From contig NC_079210.1 of the NCBI RefSeq assembly GCF_026745355.1, positions 9,680,980 through 9,744,979 on the forward strand: a stretch of DNA of 64,000 bases, in the 5' to 3' direction. Shown here one piece after another: positions 21,269 to 33,514 of the stretch (the stretch's first letter is position 1; each line of letters opens with the position of its first letter). The position numbers and the translations under genes were made by a program. The notes below the pieces were generated by a model, which searched no databases, was not told where the DNA came from, and was given only the letters and a program-made list of their open reading frames with translations. The stretch is from Beta vulgaris subsp. vulgaris (taxonomy: Eukaryota > Streptophyta > Magnoliopsida > Caryophyllales > Amaranthaceae).

Positions 21269-22304
21269 TACCCCTGCAGTTGGAGCGGGAGGAGGACGGA
21301 CGCTCAAACTGGAGAAAAAGTTGTAGAACAAAGTCCGAGGGAGCCCTTTGGTGAAGATATCGACAACTGATACGCAGAGGGCACATGAAGAACACGGACA
21401 TGACCAAGAGCAACCTTCTCACGCACAAAGTGAATATCCATTTCTACATGTTTAGGGCGTTGGTGTTGAACCGAATTATGAGACATGTAAACAACACTAA
21501 TATTATCACAATAGAGCATGGTGGCTTTGGCGAGAGGACAATGGAGCTCGAGAAGAAGGTTGCGAAGCCAACATGACTCAGCGACGACGTTTGCAACGCC
21601 GCGGTATTCGGCCTTAGCACTGGACCGGGAGAGGTAGCTTGCCATTTAGAAGACCAAGAAATCAAACTGTCACCAAGAAACACGTAGTACCCAGACATAG
21701 AACGACGGGTGTCAGGGCACCCACCCCAATTAACATCAGTATATGAGACGAGACCGGTAGTAGGGGTAGAGGAATAGTGCATGCCATACTCCAAAGTGCC
21801 TTTAAGGTATCGTAGAATACGTTTTAAGGCATGAAAATAATGCTCACGTGGGTCATGCATAAATAAACAAACCTGTTGGACGACATAGAAAATGTCAGGA
21901 CAAGTGAAGGTAAGATAATGTAGGGCACCGGCAAGCTGGGTATATAGAGTGGGGTCCTCAATGGGAGGACCGCTGGAGGTGCTGAGTTTGTCCTTAGTGT
22001 CAACCAACTTTGCCTTGTAGCGCTCAAGTGACCTATCAGACCTTAACTTATGCTTAAACAACCATATACAACGAATCACATTAGCCCTAGATGGTCGCTC
22101 AACAAGAGTCCAAGTATTACTTTTAATTAGCGCAATTAACTCATCACACATAGTGGCCTTCCGGTTAGGGTCCTCTAGGGCTTAAAGATGGGAGCGGGGA
22201 ATGGGTGATAAAGAAGGTGGAGTTTGGACGACAAAGAAGCGATGCCCAAGGTATGGGTTGGGCTTAGAGATACCTTTTTTACTTCGAGTGGTGATGGGGT
22301 TAGG
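21269..22304 (-). pseudogene. Copia element C, RT-RNase H part, with internal deletion
   Basis: Reading from 22290 down: the linker TRSKKGISKPNP, the RT start (ALEDPNRKATM, CDELIALIKSNTW, then ERYKAKLV), a jump of several hundred bases of RT core to the QLAGALHYLTFTCPDI block near 22000, then RNase H blocks (YTDVNWGGCPDTRRSMSGY, AKAEYRGVANVVAE, HVEMDIHFV). A frameshift falls near 21640 and another near 21370, and an in-frame stop near 22190. The RT catalytic region is missing, so the element is dead. Its upstream part continues at 25800 after the solo-LTR insertion. Confidence 0.85.
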
Positions 22305-25300
22305 TGCCCGTAAGGGGATAGGTTACGGGAGGTGGCGTTAATGCCCAGGATATAGAAATGCGCAGTGCCACCCGAGGACAATAGCCTTCACTAAACGGGA
22401 GGTGGTTAACCGGCCGGGAGGTACGTCCACGATCTTGAATAATGGTATACTTGCCAAGAACCGTCTTTCACTTGAATTTATCATGTTTCATTTCTTTTAA
22501 GCATATCATCATCATCATAAATAATTATATTCTTTTATTTCATCCATAACATCATCATCATCATTCCATAACATTATATCATCATAACCATCATTAAACA
22601 TTTCATTTCCCGCAATCATATATAAAATATAATATTAATCATGATCATAAAACATACTTCGAAGGGGAATGTGGGTGTTAGCAGTAGACGTTACCTGAAT
22701 TCCTGCTTAACAACCTTGACAGTCGGGGCAAGCTTTTAATATCCTTTATCTTCTTTAATCTATTCAAGAATAGTTTTATTAATGAATATTTCATCATTTA
22801 GCTTTTAAGCCTGAATATTAGCTAGCGCTTATTAAGGTCATAACGTTCATTGTTTTGTCATAAAGGTCTCAACATATGTCATTATTTTCTTAGTCGTTAA
22901 TAACTTCTTAGGGTGACTCTTAAACAACCAATTAGGTGAAAATAGCTCCTTTAATTTAATCATACTTTTAGAATTATCGAAATATTATACTTAAAGTTAT
23001 ATTATTATACATATCATATAACCATTCGAAAGCATATTATTATTATAAGAGTTCATAGTTAATTATCAATTAATCTTCTATTATTACACTATTTAAATTT
23101 CTTGCTATACTAGAACCATTAATATTATTATGATATTATTTAATCACAAAACTGATAAATCAAGCTATCTTGTTATTATAAGTGAACTTAAGTATTAGTG
23201 AGGTAATAATAACTTAAACTCATATTACAATTAACAAGCTTATTAAATTAGTTTTAAACAACTCAACTAGTTTAGTAATCATGAAATATAGCCCAATAAT
23301 AGTTTTTAGGAATTAAGTTAAGTGGTCTAATTTAGACTAACTAAATTAGTCCATAAATAAACTCATAACAAATCTCATTTCATCTTTTAGCCCAACACAA
23401 TACATGTCAGATTTATAAACACTTTTAGTTCAAATTGTAGTCTCCAAGGCCCAAACTAGTATAACTAACTAAAAGAATTTAACTTGGACTTGATTAGTAA
23501 ACTTAAGAAATGAGAAATTTCTTTTTTAAAAAAGAAGTCATTACCTCTCCTACTAGGAGCAGGGGCAACGAAGCGAGGCAGCTTGGCTTCGGTTCTGGCT
23601 CTGGTGGTTGGCGGCGAGCGGCGACAAAGGTGCGACGGCGATCTTCGATGATCTCCGACGGTGTGGCGCGGGTCGTCTATGCTGTGCGTGGTGCAGCAGT
23701 GCGAGACAGAATAGTGCGAGGAAGAGAGAACGTGAGAGTGCAGGCACGACGGAGCTGCGACGAGTGTGCAGGTGGCCGGCGAGTGACGCGCAAGTGATCG
23801 ACGGCGTGGAGCGCGACTGAGGCTCGACACGAGGCTGGCGTCGCGTAGTAGCAGATGGTGGTGGTGGTGTGAAACCCAAAACAGAGGAGAGAAAGAAAAA
23901 TGAGTTTTCTTTTTGGGTTCCTTTGGGTCACCTTTTCCTGCGAATTTGTGACTGAAATTTGCGATGTTTGAAAGGTGGTTCGTAGGTGGTGGTCAGGTGA
24001 GAGATGAGAGGATGAAGTTTGTAAAATTATTGTGTTCTTGGTGATGGATTTCATGGCCACTTATAGTGGGTTTAAGAACACCAATTCAGTAGTTAGGAAG
24101 AAGGAATTGAAGTAAATATTCTGCATTGTTGACTGAGGAAGAAGATAGATTTTGGCAGAGGAATAAGAATCACTACAAGAATCCGCTTAATTAACGACTG
24201 AAATTTACCGACCGCAGCTATATCGGTGGGTATATTAAAAATTACCGACCGCTTTCACTGCAGTTGGTATTTACTACCGCCATAAATTATTACCGACCGT
24301 CTAGCGGTAGGTAATTAGTCGACCAATTTTTTACGCCCATCAATTCCACACCCATATAAAAGTAGAAACCCTAAAAAGATTTCACTCCTCTGTCTCTCAA
24401 CTCCCAATCCTCCGCCTTTTTCTCTCACTTCATCTCATTTATGGTGTTTTCTCAGTCTCATCTTTCTTTTGCTCTCATCTTGGTTTTCTCTTTCTTTAGT
24501 TTCTTCTCACTTCATCACATTTATATATGTTCTTTATCTTTTCAATAACTCTAATAACTCTATTCTCACCATCATAAACCCAGAAGAAATGATTTGGAAG
24601 ACGAAATTGAAGAACCAGAAATGAAGTGGGTACGCTAATGAAATCCGGCATGCTTGATGTTGTACGATGAAGCATCAATAAGATTATTCGTGTTGTCGGC
24701 GACAAAAAAACAAGGTTTTTGTATGCGGTTTTAGGGTTTAGGTTTAGATCTAGATTTTAGGAGTAGTCTGATTCTTCTTTCATCAGATCTAAGTGATTTG
24801 AAGCTTGTAATTGTCCATTCATCTAGTTTTTTGCTTGATTTTTTACATTTCTCATCACTTGTAATTAGTTTTTAGGATATAATAACTATAGATCTACGTT
24901 ATATTTGTTATACTGAAAATACCTAATGTACATGAACTTTACATTAATCTACTTATATTTGTTGCTTTCATCTATTTTTCGTTTGTTGGTGTAATGTTGT
25001 TAAGTAATGAACGATTCTGAATAATCTTTTTTTTTTTGGATGTTGGATACTTAAGATAAACTGATAACATTTGTAACTTGCGCTCGATTGAAATTTAAGT
25101 ATCAAGATTTGAAAATCGAAATCGGTGATGGGTAATTCCATTTCCCGGTTTTAATTTTTTTTAAAAATTTGTCAGAAAAATTACCTACCGCCTAGCGGTC
25201 GGTAATTTCAATTTTACCTACTGCTAAGTCGGTAGGTAATTTTCCCTACCGTTGAACGGTCGGTATTTCCGAATTACCGTCCAGCAGTTTACCGACTGCC

Positions 25301-25793
25301 CTTTACCGACCATTAAACAGTCGCTAATTATGATGCCGACCGCTTTGCATCTATTACCGACTACTTTTTGCCGTCGTTAAATAGACGGATTCTTGTAGTG
25401 AATGGAAGGTGGTGGCATGTTTACCAAGTGCCCATGGAAGCTTTTACTCTTTTTCCTTTTTATTTTGTAACCAAAAATTAGAAAATTATTGTACTTTTCA
25501 CTCTACTTCACGTGGCCTTGCAAAAGTTTAGTGAAATGTGGATAATTTATGCTTAATTGATTTAAAAAACAAATTAAAAGCAACCTTCTTGTTTAATTCG
25601 TGAAATCGTAAAATATAAATTATTGTCACTTAGGTATTAACACAATTTAAGTTGGTAAATTTTATACTGAAATTCTATAATTGTTTTATTATATCTTGCT
25701 TGATTAGTGGAACGTTAAAATAAAATATATATTTTAAATACTTATTATAATTAATTATTTACTAAAACACGTTTAAGTCTTTAGGATATTACA
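22305..25793 (+). mobile_element. Long solo-LTR-like insertion (LTR-1) in copia element C
   Basis: The insert begins TGCCCGTAAGG, ends GGATATTACA and is bordered by GTTAGG on both sides (22299-22304, 25794-25799). Removing it and one GTTAGG restores the copia frame exactly across ..PHPNAPNPITTRS... The interior is long AT-rich sequence, then a GC-rich purine/pyrimidine patch (23560-23880), then AT-rich sequence, as in long gypsy LTRs. No gag or pol is present, so a solo LTR is the simplest reading; the six-base TSD and the unusual left end leave some doubt. A CACTA MITE sits inside (24171-25400). Confidence 0.65.
24171..25400. mobile_element. Non-autonomous CACTA (En/Spm) element, 1230 bp
   Basis: Perfect 15-bp inverted termini CACTACAAGAATCCG / CGGATTCTTGTAGTG with a 3-bp AAT duplication (24168-24170, 25401-25403). 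Subterminal regions carry many TACCGACCG/CGGTCGGTA units in both orientations, as CACTA elements do for transposase binding. The centre (about 24370-24760) looks like a host 5'UTR or exon fragment (CT-rich leader, GGTTTTAGGGTTTAGG) without an intact ORF. Confidence 0.92.
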
Positions 25794-25799
25794 GTTAGG

Positions 25800-26095
25800 C
25801 GCATTAGGATGTGGTTGGGCTGGAGAAGAGGGGATATGGGGGAGGGGAGGGAAAAGGTTGTGAGAGGTGGGCTGGGCACGAGGGGGGGGGGTTGATGGGA
25901 TCGGGTTAGGGGTTTTAGAAGGAGAGGGACTTGAGGACGGACTAGGGGGCGAGGCCTTGCGAAGGAAATCATAGTCGGGGAGGGTGGGGGGAATGGAGAG
26001 CGAGAATGGGAAGTGAGATTCATCGAAGGTGACATGGCGAGAGAGGATGATTTTGTTAGTGGAGAGATCGAGGCACCGATATCCATGATGGTTGG
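25800..26095 (-). pseudogene. Copia element C, linker after integrase
   Basis: Minus-strand reading gives GYRCLDLSTNKIILSRHV and TFDESHFPF, the conserved block after the copia integrase, then a proline/serine-rich linker. It is the middle piece of the polyprotein, bounded by the two LTR insertions, and is open except at those breaks. Confidence 0.85.
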
Positions 26096-29000
26096 TGTAA
26101 CAGCCCGAATTCTCCCGACCAGCTTACAGAGGATTAAGCACAGCGAAAGAGACTTTGGTCGAGATAACCCGAACTATTACCATCACACTCACCAAACTAC
26201 ATCGGAGAGTATGGAACTCAATTGCTAACTCTCTTCAAAATAATTAACTATTGCAACTATGCTCTGATTCTCAGACTTTATTCCCATAAATTTCTACAGA
26301 AAATCCGGCAGAATTTCCTTTGAAAATAGGACAACACTAAAGTGAAAAATAATATGAACCTGTTACAATTTCAATAAATAAAATATTTTCAAATCCCAAA
26401 GCTCATCAACCTCAACGCTTTCGCGGAGCAACAACCAAACAGAGAATCAGGAGCACTAACGACTCTTAAATGAAGAAATAGATTATAGAAAATAAACGAT
26501 TAACTATTAAAGTGGAGCGTCCTCACTTCAGTAACATATATAATACTGCACCATCTCGTATCCGCTTCAGCTTGCAAAAGAATAACTCACGGCTTCAACC
26601 TGGAACATATAACTGCCACCCACCAAGTGACAGGCCACATAAATGACAAAACAACGTACACACATCAGCAAAGCTGAGTACTAACCCATAAATAAGCTTA
26701 ACACATGCTTTGGTGGCTTTTACTTAAAAACGACTCAGCAGTCAACATAAGTTCAACAATCACATCCATCATAGCATGCTTAGCAGCAATAATCTTGTTG
26801 AACATACATATTATATTTCTAGTTCCACATTTCATAATACATCATTAATCACATAGTAGCAAACACGCTAAGGTGACTCCTAACAATGATACGTTTCATA
26901 TATTCTCATTTGATCAACCTTTTAACTTACCACGATTCCATAGTAGGAATATGAGGTCACCAACTTTGATATAAGTAATAAACTTTACTTCCTTTAATTG
27001 ATTTCTTATCAGAAATCTAAACTTATGTTTTCATACTCTATCAATCATTCCCTTATACTGTCGTACATAAACCCTTATCAGACAATAAATGACATAACAA
27101 CTTTCATCATAACGATTCCCTATCGGGAATCCAATAACGAGATATGATTCCTTATCGGGAATCCACATAACAAGATACGATTCCTCATCAGAAATCTAAC
27201 GTTAGTATCACTTACCATGATATGCCTCCTTATCAGGAAATCAATATCAATATTCATATTCATATACTGAATAAACATTCATTACTTACCTCATATGATT
27301 CCTTATCGGGAATCCGATATCGAAACAACTTACCACGATACGATTCCTTATCGGGAATCCACTATCGATATAACTTTCATACTTTGAAATAACATTCCTT
27401 TTAACCAGGGGGAAAGAGAACGCGGCGGAGGAGACAAAGCTTACACTCCGATAGTGGGGGTCGTCACCCAACCATTCGCTTTACTTTTGGCCAATAACCG
27501 CGACTAGTCCGGAGTACATTTTTCCGCTGATTTCATCAGCCATCCACAGGTTTCACATTACCTGATATAACGCCCGATTATCGCCCCACAGAGCAATGGG
27601 CAAGTTTCCCTGTGGGGCCCCCAAGTTTCACAGTCCATGGGGCACTGTTCATGTCACCTCATCCGTCGACTCAGACGAGGCTACTTTCCCCTTTCAGCTT
27701 CCTTTCGATTATTGTCATAACTCAATCGCCATTCTTAGAACTATTCCATAGTTATAGTAATCATTGAACAACAAGCAAGGCTTTCTCTTAGAGAGTTATA
27801 ATCACTTAAGTATTTCGAGCCAATATAGTTATGCATTTCGATTCAACTCAATTACAATTACAAAACATACTTACCAACAAGTAACCAATCATATTCTGTA
27901 AAATACCCAACCTAGTGACAATAGGTCTCTCAGCTAGAATTAACTAGCGAGAGTTACTAACCCGATTCCACACATCACATACTTTTGCATATAGATAGTT
28001 CATATTCTTTTTCACTTCACCGATATCTATGTAGACTCATCTCAATAATGATAATAACCGTTATCAAACACCATCAACAATTACAATAAGTCTCTCTCTT
28101 AGAATTAACTAAGGAGAGTTAGCGTAGATTCCACTACTCGAGATTCATGAAACAAAGGTCGATTAGACCTAATCGAATATGGGAAATGATATCTCGTAAG
28201 TTCGATTCCAATACCAACCATTAGTGGATCATATTCTTACTAGGTATAGCGAGTCATATTCCCTTCTAATTAGAAGTCATTTCATTGTGTAACTAAAACT
28301 ACTTTAAATTAATGCACAAACTTGCATTTACTTAAGTAATCTCATAAACCAACTTAGTCCTCCGAATTCTAATCAATCAACATCACTTCATTATATTATT
28401 CTATTTATAGCTATCCAATTAAAATACTTTATCAAACACATTTTCACCGATCTACTCCATAGTTAAGTAATCTAACTTTCATACTCTTCATATTATTATA
28501 ATACTTAGTTAATCCTTTCTTTGACTTCATGTGAGGTTATTAATTAGGTTGACCCATTTAAACAGTCTACTCAAACTATTATTCCCCATTGTATCATTGA
28601 TAACTCTAGTCAGATTTTCATATAACTAACTTATAGAATTACACCCAACCAATGCTAGAACATTTAGTTATAAGTAGAACACTATCACACACTTACCACA
28701 TCAATCAACTTATTAATATAGTATATACCTTAACAAAATGATAATGTACAATTAGAATTCTAATTATACATTAGGTATGCCACCTTCCACAGTTCAGTGA
28801 ACTTCCATGAACAACGTAGAAACAACTTTCATGTATCACATAAACAAAATCAACAACATAATTTCATTACTATATCAATCTGGTACTCAAGTCGCCTTTA
28901 AACGCTAATAAAGACCATTTAAGCCAAAACCAGGACTTATATATTATAATTAACAATGAACTCGAACAACGTACTATTCTAATTGATAATATGAATATTA

Positions 29001-30491
29001 TTTAAGGATTAACAACTTTCTATTATCATTAGAACCAAGTTATATAGATTAACTCTTAATAGCTCACAACATTCCAATTCTTTAACCATTAACTATTAAC
29101 AAGTATTTCTCCTCAAGTTTAATTATATAAAACTAACTCAATCAAATTCCTTATATATAAATGTTTCACGAGTCTAATTACACCTCTTTGATTAGGAGAC
29201 AATAAAACTATCATAATCAATTCTAAACCAATAAGCTTCTAAGAATAATCACCGCACTTTGAATAACTCTTCAAGTCCATAACTCGGTCATGGTTTCACT
29301 TTAATGATATCAAGTAATATCATAAATCATTTCTGGTTCTTCTTAGTATGAACTCCTCTACTTATTCAAATGACAACCTCTAATCGAACACACAATTCAA
29401 TTAGATTTCCTTACTACCCAACATAGCTAAATAACTTCCATTAATCATGCTAAACTAACATGGCTTATTAAACTAGTTCAAGAACATATATTTACTATCT
29501 TCTACAAAACTAACATTATCATCAATCTAATTTATCAACCAAGTATGGGTCCATAACCAATATGCATTTCGCACTACCCACTTACAACAATATAATGATA
29601 CTCTATTTATAAAATCAATCAATATAAACACAATCCAATTCAATATACAAATTCACCAACAACAATAATTCATCCCCATCAATACCACATAATCAACAAC
29701 CACATTTTACTATCAAATTATCAACCATTATCATAATTCAAAGGAAGGATCAGAGGGGTTAGTACCTCTGCTCATGTGAGCAGCGAAGAAGAACAAAGGA
29801 AGGGCAGAGAGTTTGGGTGAGGTGGATGAGCATCGGGGAAACGGCTAAGCATCGACAGCGATGTCCGGAAGGGAGGTGAGCTCCGGCGAAGCCAACGAAT
29901 CGTGGTGCGACGCGAGTCCGTCAAGGCGGCAAACTGGCGGTGCGGTGCAGGGCAGCAGCAAACACGAACAACACCACACACGAGAGAGAGAGGGACAGGG
30001 GCTGCGAAGTGTAGCGTCAGGTCTTCGACAGCCTCGGAAAACATCGGCGAGGCAGGAGGGTGGAGCTCCGGTGGAGCAGAGAGTAGGTGACGAGAGAGAA
30101 AGTAAGGGGTTTGGGGGTTTAATTGGGGTTTCGGGGTTTTCACACGGGAAGAGAGAGAAAGAAAATGTTTTGGGGGTTTTAGTTTTCTAAATAACCGACA
30201 GGAGGGGGGGTTTATTTGGGTTAATCTAACCGACCAACAAGAAAGAGGGTGAGACCGACAAAGGTTTGGGATTTTTCCTTTGGAAAAATACTACTCAACA
30301 AATTGCTAGTTAGAATCCAAAATATAAAATAATAATAATAATCTCATATAATTAAATAAATAATTACATTAAAAACACGACAAATAGAAATCACATTCCA
30401 CAACTCACATAAAATAAGATTTCCGAAACATAATTAAGTTAATAAATATAATCAACATTTAATAAACGCTATTAAAAATAGGGCTATTACA
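26096..30491 (+). mobile_element. 4.4-kb solo LTR (LTR-2) in copia element C
   Basis: It starts TGTAACAGCCC and ends GGGCTATTACA, inverted ends of the LTR type, between perfect 5-bp GTTGG duplications (26091-26095, 30492-30496). Removing 4396 bp plus one GTTGG rejoins the copia frame between GYPPN and HHGYRC. No gag-pol is present. The interior is AT-rich with a palindrome cluster (27115-27360), a GC-rich block at 27400-27700 and a GC-rich patch near the 3' end (29830-30110). Ends and length fit a Ty3/gypsy LTR; the lineage is not certain. Confidence 0.85.
27115..27360. repeat. Cluster of GATTCCYTATCGGGAATCC palindromes
   Basis: At least four close copies of the short hairpin GATTCC(C/T)TATCGGGAATCC lie at about 27114, 27148, 27297 and 27341. 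Diverged relatives occur near 27179, 27225 and 26932. They alternate with ACGAGATAT/CACGATACG spacers of about 15-40 bp. Confidence 0.85.
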
Positions 30492-30496
30492 GTTGG

Positions 30497-30910
30497 GTGG
30501 ATACCCGGGGAAAATGCAAGGAGTGGAGCGAGGACTGGTTTTGTGAGGCATGGTCACGCTAACATTAGGGTAACAAAGGCATCCGAAAGTACGTAAGTGA
30601 TAATAAAATGGGGAGCGGTTCTAAAGGCGATGAATGGGAGTAAGGTAGCGGAGACATTTTATGGGGTGAATGTTAAGAAGGTAGGCGGCCATGTGAAGGG
30701 CTTCAACCCAAAAAGATGGGGGAAGGGAAGCACGGAAAAGGAGGGAACGAATAACATCGTTAGTGGTCCGTATCATTCGTTCAGATTTGCCATTTTGAGG
30801 AGATGTATAGGGACAAGAGTGACAGAAGGCAATGCCATTGGTAGCACAAAATTGTTGGAAAGCATTTTTGACGTATTCGGTGCCATTATCGCATTGTAAG
30901 TGGTTTGGGA
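30497..30910 (-). pseudogene. Copia element C, integrase C-terminal part
   Basis: Minus-strand reading: QCDNGTEYVKNAFQQFC, SPQNGKSERMIRT and SFWVEALHMAAYLLN, the second Asp and the Glu of the DDE catalytic triad and the following block. Near 30490 it ends at GYPP, where LTR-2 is inserted. The first Asp, gag and protease are absent. The similarity stops abruptly at about 30910, where unrelated sequence begins. Confidence 0.85.
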
Positions 30911-31681
30911 GCAAGCAAACAATAGCAGAGAACACTCGCACACACGCCACAACAGACACAAGTGAGGAAGCAAGCAAGCGGCAATTGAATAAAGAAACCT
31001 GCGAGACTAGCTTGCACACCCGCACAAACAGACAACAACAAAAATCTTGACGAAACACACACTCGCATGACAGAAACACACACTCACACAAACGGACAAC
31101 AACAACCAACACAACAACTGAGAACTCTCTCACAGTTGCACAAGGAAACCGGAGCAGAAATTTAATGTGGATTAGCGTTAAAAACGATTGTTAAACACAT
31201 CACCCTTTGGAAACCAACTGTCAACAATATATGGAGAACTTGCAGAAAGCAAAGTTAACCAAGCCAGAGAAGCCACCACATTCCAAGAAAAAGAGAAAAG
31301 TAAATTTTAATGGAGGATACAACAACACAAAATTTGACAACAACATAAAGCAAACCACATTAGAGAAGAAACCAATAAACTCCAACGATATGGCAATTAG
31401 TAAGCCACGGCAACGCGACGGAGGCATGCAACAACAACAGTAGTCAACACCATGAGATAAAGACACACATCAATTAGCCATCAAACACGCACAGTAGGAC
31501 AACATAGATACCAAGACGGTGCCCAAAGACAACAGTAGAAGAGCCGAGAATAAAGCAGGCAAAAAAAAAATCTTAACTTTGACCAAAATAATCCGGCCGG
31601 TGGGTTTAAAACTCAAATCCACTGGCAAGTGAACAATATTGTTGAGTTTTTACCCAAGATTTTAACTTGCTCGTGATACCA
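30911..31681 (-). other. Non-coding internal region with primer binding site
   Basis: About 770 bp between the integrase break and the LTR. It is A/C-rich on the plus strand and holds no gag or protease. At its upstream end (31669-31681) the minus strand reads TGGTATCACGAGC, close to the plant copia PBS complementary to initiator tRNA-Met. This may be the internal region of a different, non-coding LTR element fused to copia element C. Confidence 0.5.
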
Positions 31682-31904
31682 TGTCAAGATAGATTAAAGG
31701 GAAAAGCTTCCATTATTATTAATCCAGAGGGGATATTTATAATACATCATATAAAATCTACTTAGGTAGAATTAGGAAAACATATCTTAAACTAAATATA
31801 ATACTAATAATATACTTAGCTAATACAATAAGGAAACTATGCTAGTTTCCTTATTAATCTAGGACTAATATAATATACTTATTACCATAACTTTAATATT
31901 ATCA
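31682..31904 (-). repeat. 5' LTR upstream of copia element C remains
   Basis: On the minus strand it runs TGATAATATT ... CTATCTTGACA and is followed immediately by the PBS. It has an ATTATAAATATCC TATA-like stretch. It differs from the LTR at 21130-21268, so the two do not form an obvious pair. Confidence 0.65.
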
Positions 31905-32138
31905 AAGGAGAGATAAGGAGAGAAGTTATGAGAGAAGAGAGAAGTTATCAAAGGAGAGCGAAGAAAGTGGGAGACTAGGCGGCAAAAACTAAAAATTATA
32001 ATCATGAACATTGCAACTCATGTGAGATGAATTAGGTATACACTAACTTAGTATGCATCGAATTCATATTAGTTTTACCTTTTCTTTTTATATGTACACA
32101 CTATTTTCTTTTCTGTGAGTAGCATTTCAGAGCGAATA

Positions 32139-32709
32139 TCTCTATTATATAAGGGAAGGGGGAGAGCAATGGTGTCCTCTTTTGAAATGCCCTTTTTGCC
32201 CCCCTTTCCTTTCTAAATTACAAAAGGAATATCAAAATCAAAATTGGCATTCAAAGAAAACTACTGAAAATTAATTTACAACACTCATTCACAAATCACT
32301 TAAAGAAGAAACTTTACAATTGAGGAAATCACGTTATAAAAATCACGCAAATCACTCAAATAATCAAGAAACCTTATTAAAACTTAAAATTAACGTACAA
32401 ACTAAAACTAATAACCTAGAACGTCAATACATACAAAGACATTTACAAAAATTCACTTACAAATCACTATTCTCAAGAACCATTCACAATTAATGGTTGG
32501 TTATGATAAAAAATAGAGGTGTATTTGTAGTGAAATCAGAATTTAGAAGTTAGATAAGGAAAAAAATTATTTACTTATAGTGTTTCCTATATATGATGAA
32601 ACTTTTACATATATTTGGACGTATCCTTTTCTATTATATAATAGCGATTAATTATCAAGGTAAAAAGGTTTATGTAAAATACTCCATTCAAGAATTAAAG
32701 TACAACATA
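32139..32709 (+). mobile_element. Helitron-like unit, first of two 5' ends
   Basis: TCTCTATTATATAAGGGAAG at 32139 (after an A) recurs as TCTCTATTATATTAGGGAAG at 32710, in both cases followed by GGGGGAG(A)GC(A/T)ATGGTGTCC and related downstream sequence. TC at the 5' end with insertion after A is Helitron-like. No CTRR end with a hairpin was found and there is no Rep/helicase. Confidence 0.4.
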
Positions 32710-33150
32710 TCTCTATTATATTAGGGAAGGGGGGAGCTATGGTGTCCCCGAATGAAGAAACTAGGTTACCCCCTTCCCATTCTAAATTACAAATTCACTT
32801 ACAAATCAAAGGGGGCTTCAAACAAAAATACCAAAAATATAATTACAACAATCACTCACAAGTCAACTAAAATCATAAAATTTCATAATTTGCGTTACGC
32901 AAATTACTAAAATGAGGAAGCTTTACAAAAACTTAAAAATTTACTTACAAACTACGACATATGAAACAATTGACTTGAAATCAAAGTGTCCACTTTCTTT
33001 ACAATTTATGAAGTACTGTAATTAATTCAAAAGTCAACTAAAAATTATATTATTAGAAATCATAAATAAATTCAATAAAATTTCTATTTTAAAAATTATA
33101 TTATTAGAAATCATAAATAAATTCAATAAAATTTCTATTTTGTTCATAGA
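32710..33150 (+). mobile_element. Second Helitron-like 5' end with 56-bp tandem duplication
   Basis: The second terminus starts at 32710. Around 33042-33150 a unit of about 56 bp (ATATTATTAGAAATCATAAA core) is present twice in tandem. There is no coding sequence. Confidence 0.4.
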
Positions 33151-33440
33151 ATTTAACTTTGAAAAGTAAAAAAAAAACAAAACAAAAAGAATGATGAGGA
33201 CTTAGGGCCTGTTCTCCCCAGCTTATTTTCAGTTCAGTTAAGTTCAGCTCAATTCAGTTCAGTTCAGCTCAGTTCAGTTCAACTCAGTTCAGTTCAGTTT
33301 AGTTTAGTTCAGTTTAGTTTAGTTCAGTTCAGCTTAACTCCATTCTTTTATAACCATTTTGTTAAATATTATTATTATGTTGGTCTAAAGTATTTTACTA
33401 ATTCTTCTTCTTCTTACTATTATTATTTATTTTTATATCA

Positions 33441-33441
<1 letters not shown>

Positions 33442-33510
<69 letters not shown>
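33442..33510. repeat. (ATT)n microsatellite, about 23 units
   Basis: Uninterrupted ATT trinucleotides over about 69 bp, with degenerate ATT-rich sequence on both sides. Confidence 0.95.

Positions 33511-33514
<4 letters not shown>

Noticed and set aside
23465..24060. GC-rich ORFs open on both strands
   Set aside because: They lie in the GC-rich patch of LTR-1; simultaneous openness on opposite strands reflects composition, and no domain is visible.
27115..27360. CRISPR-like array
   Set aside because: Repeats are irregularly spaced short palindromes in a plant LTR; spacers are related to one another and no cas genes exist.
29772..30190. GC-rich ORFs near the 3' end of LTR-2
   Set aside because: Same situation as in LTR-1: compositional, within an LTR, no recognisable protein.
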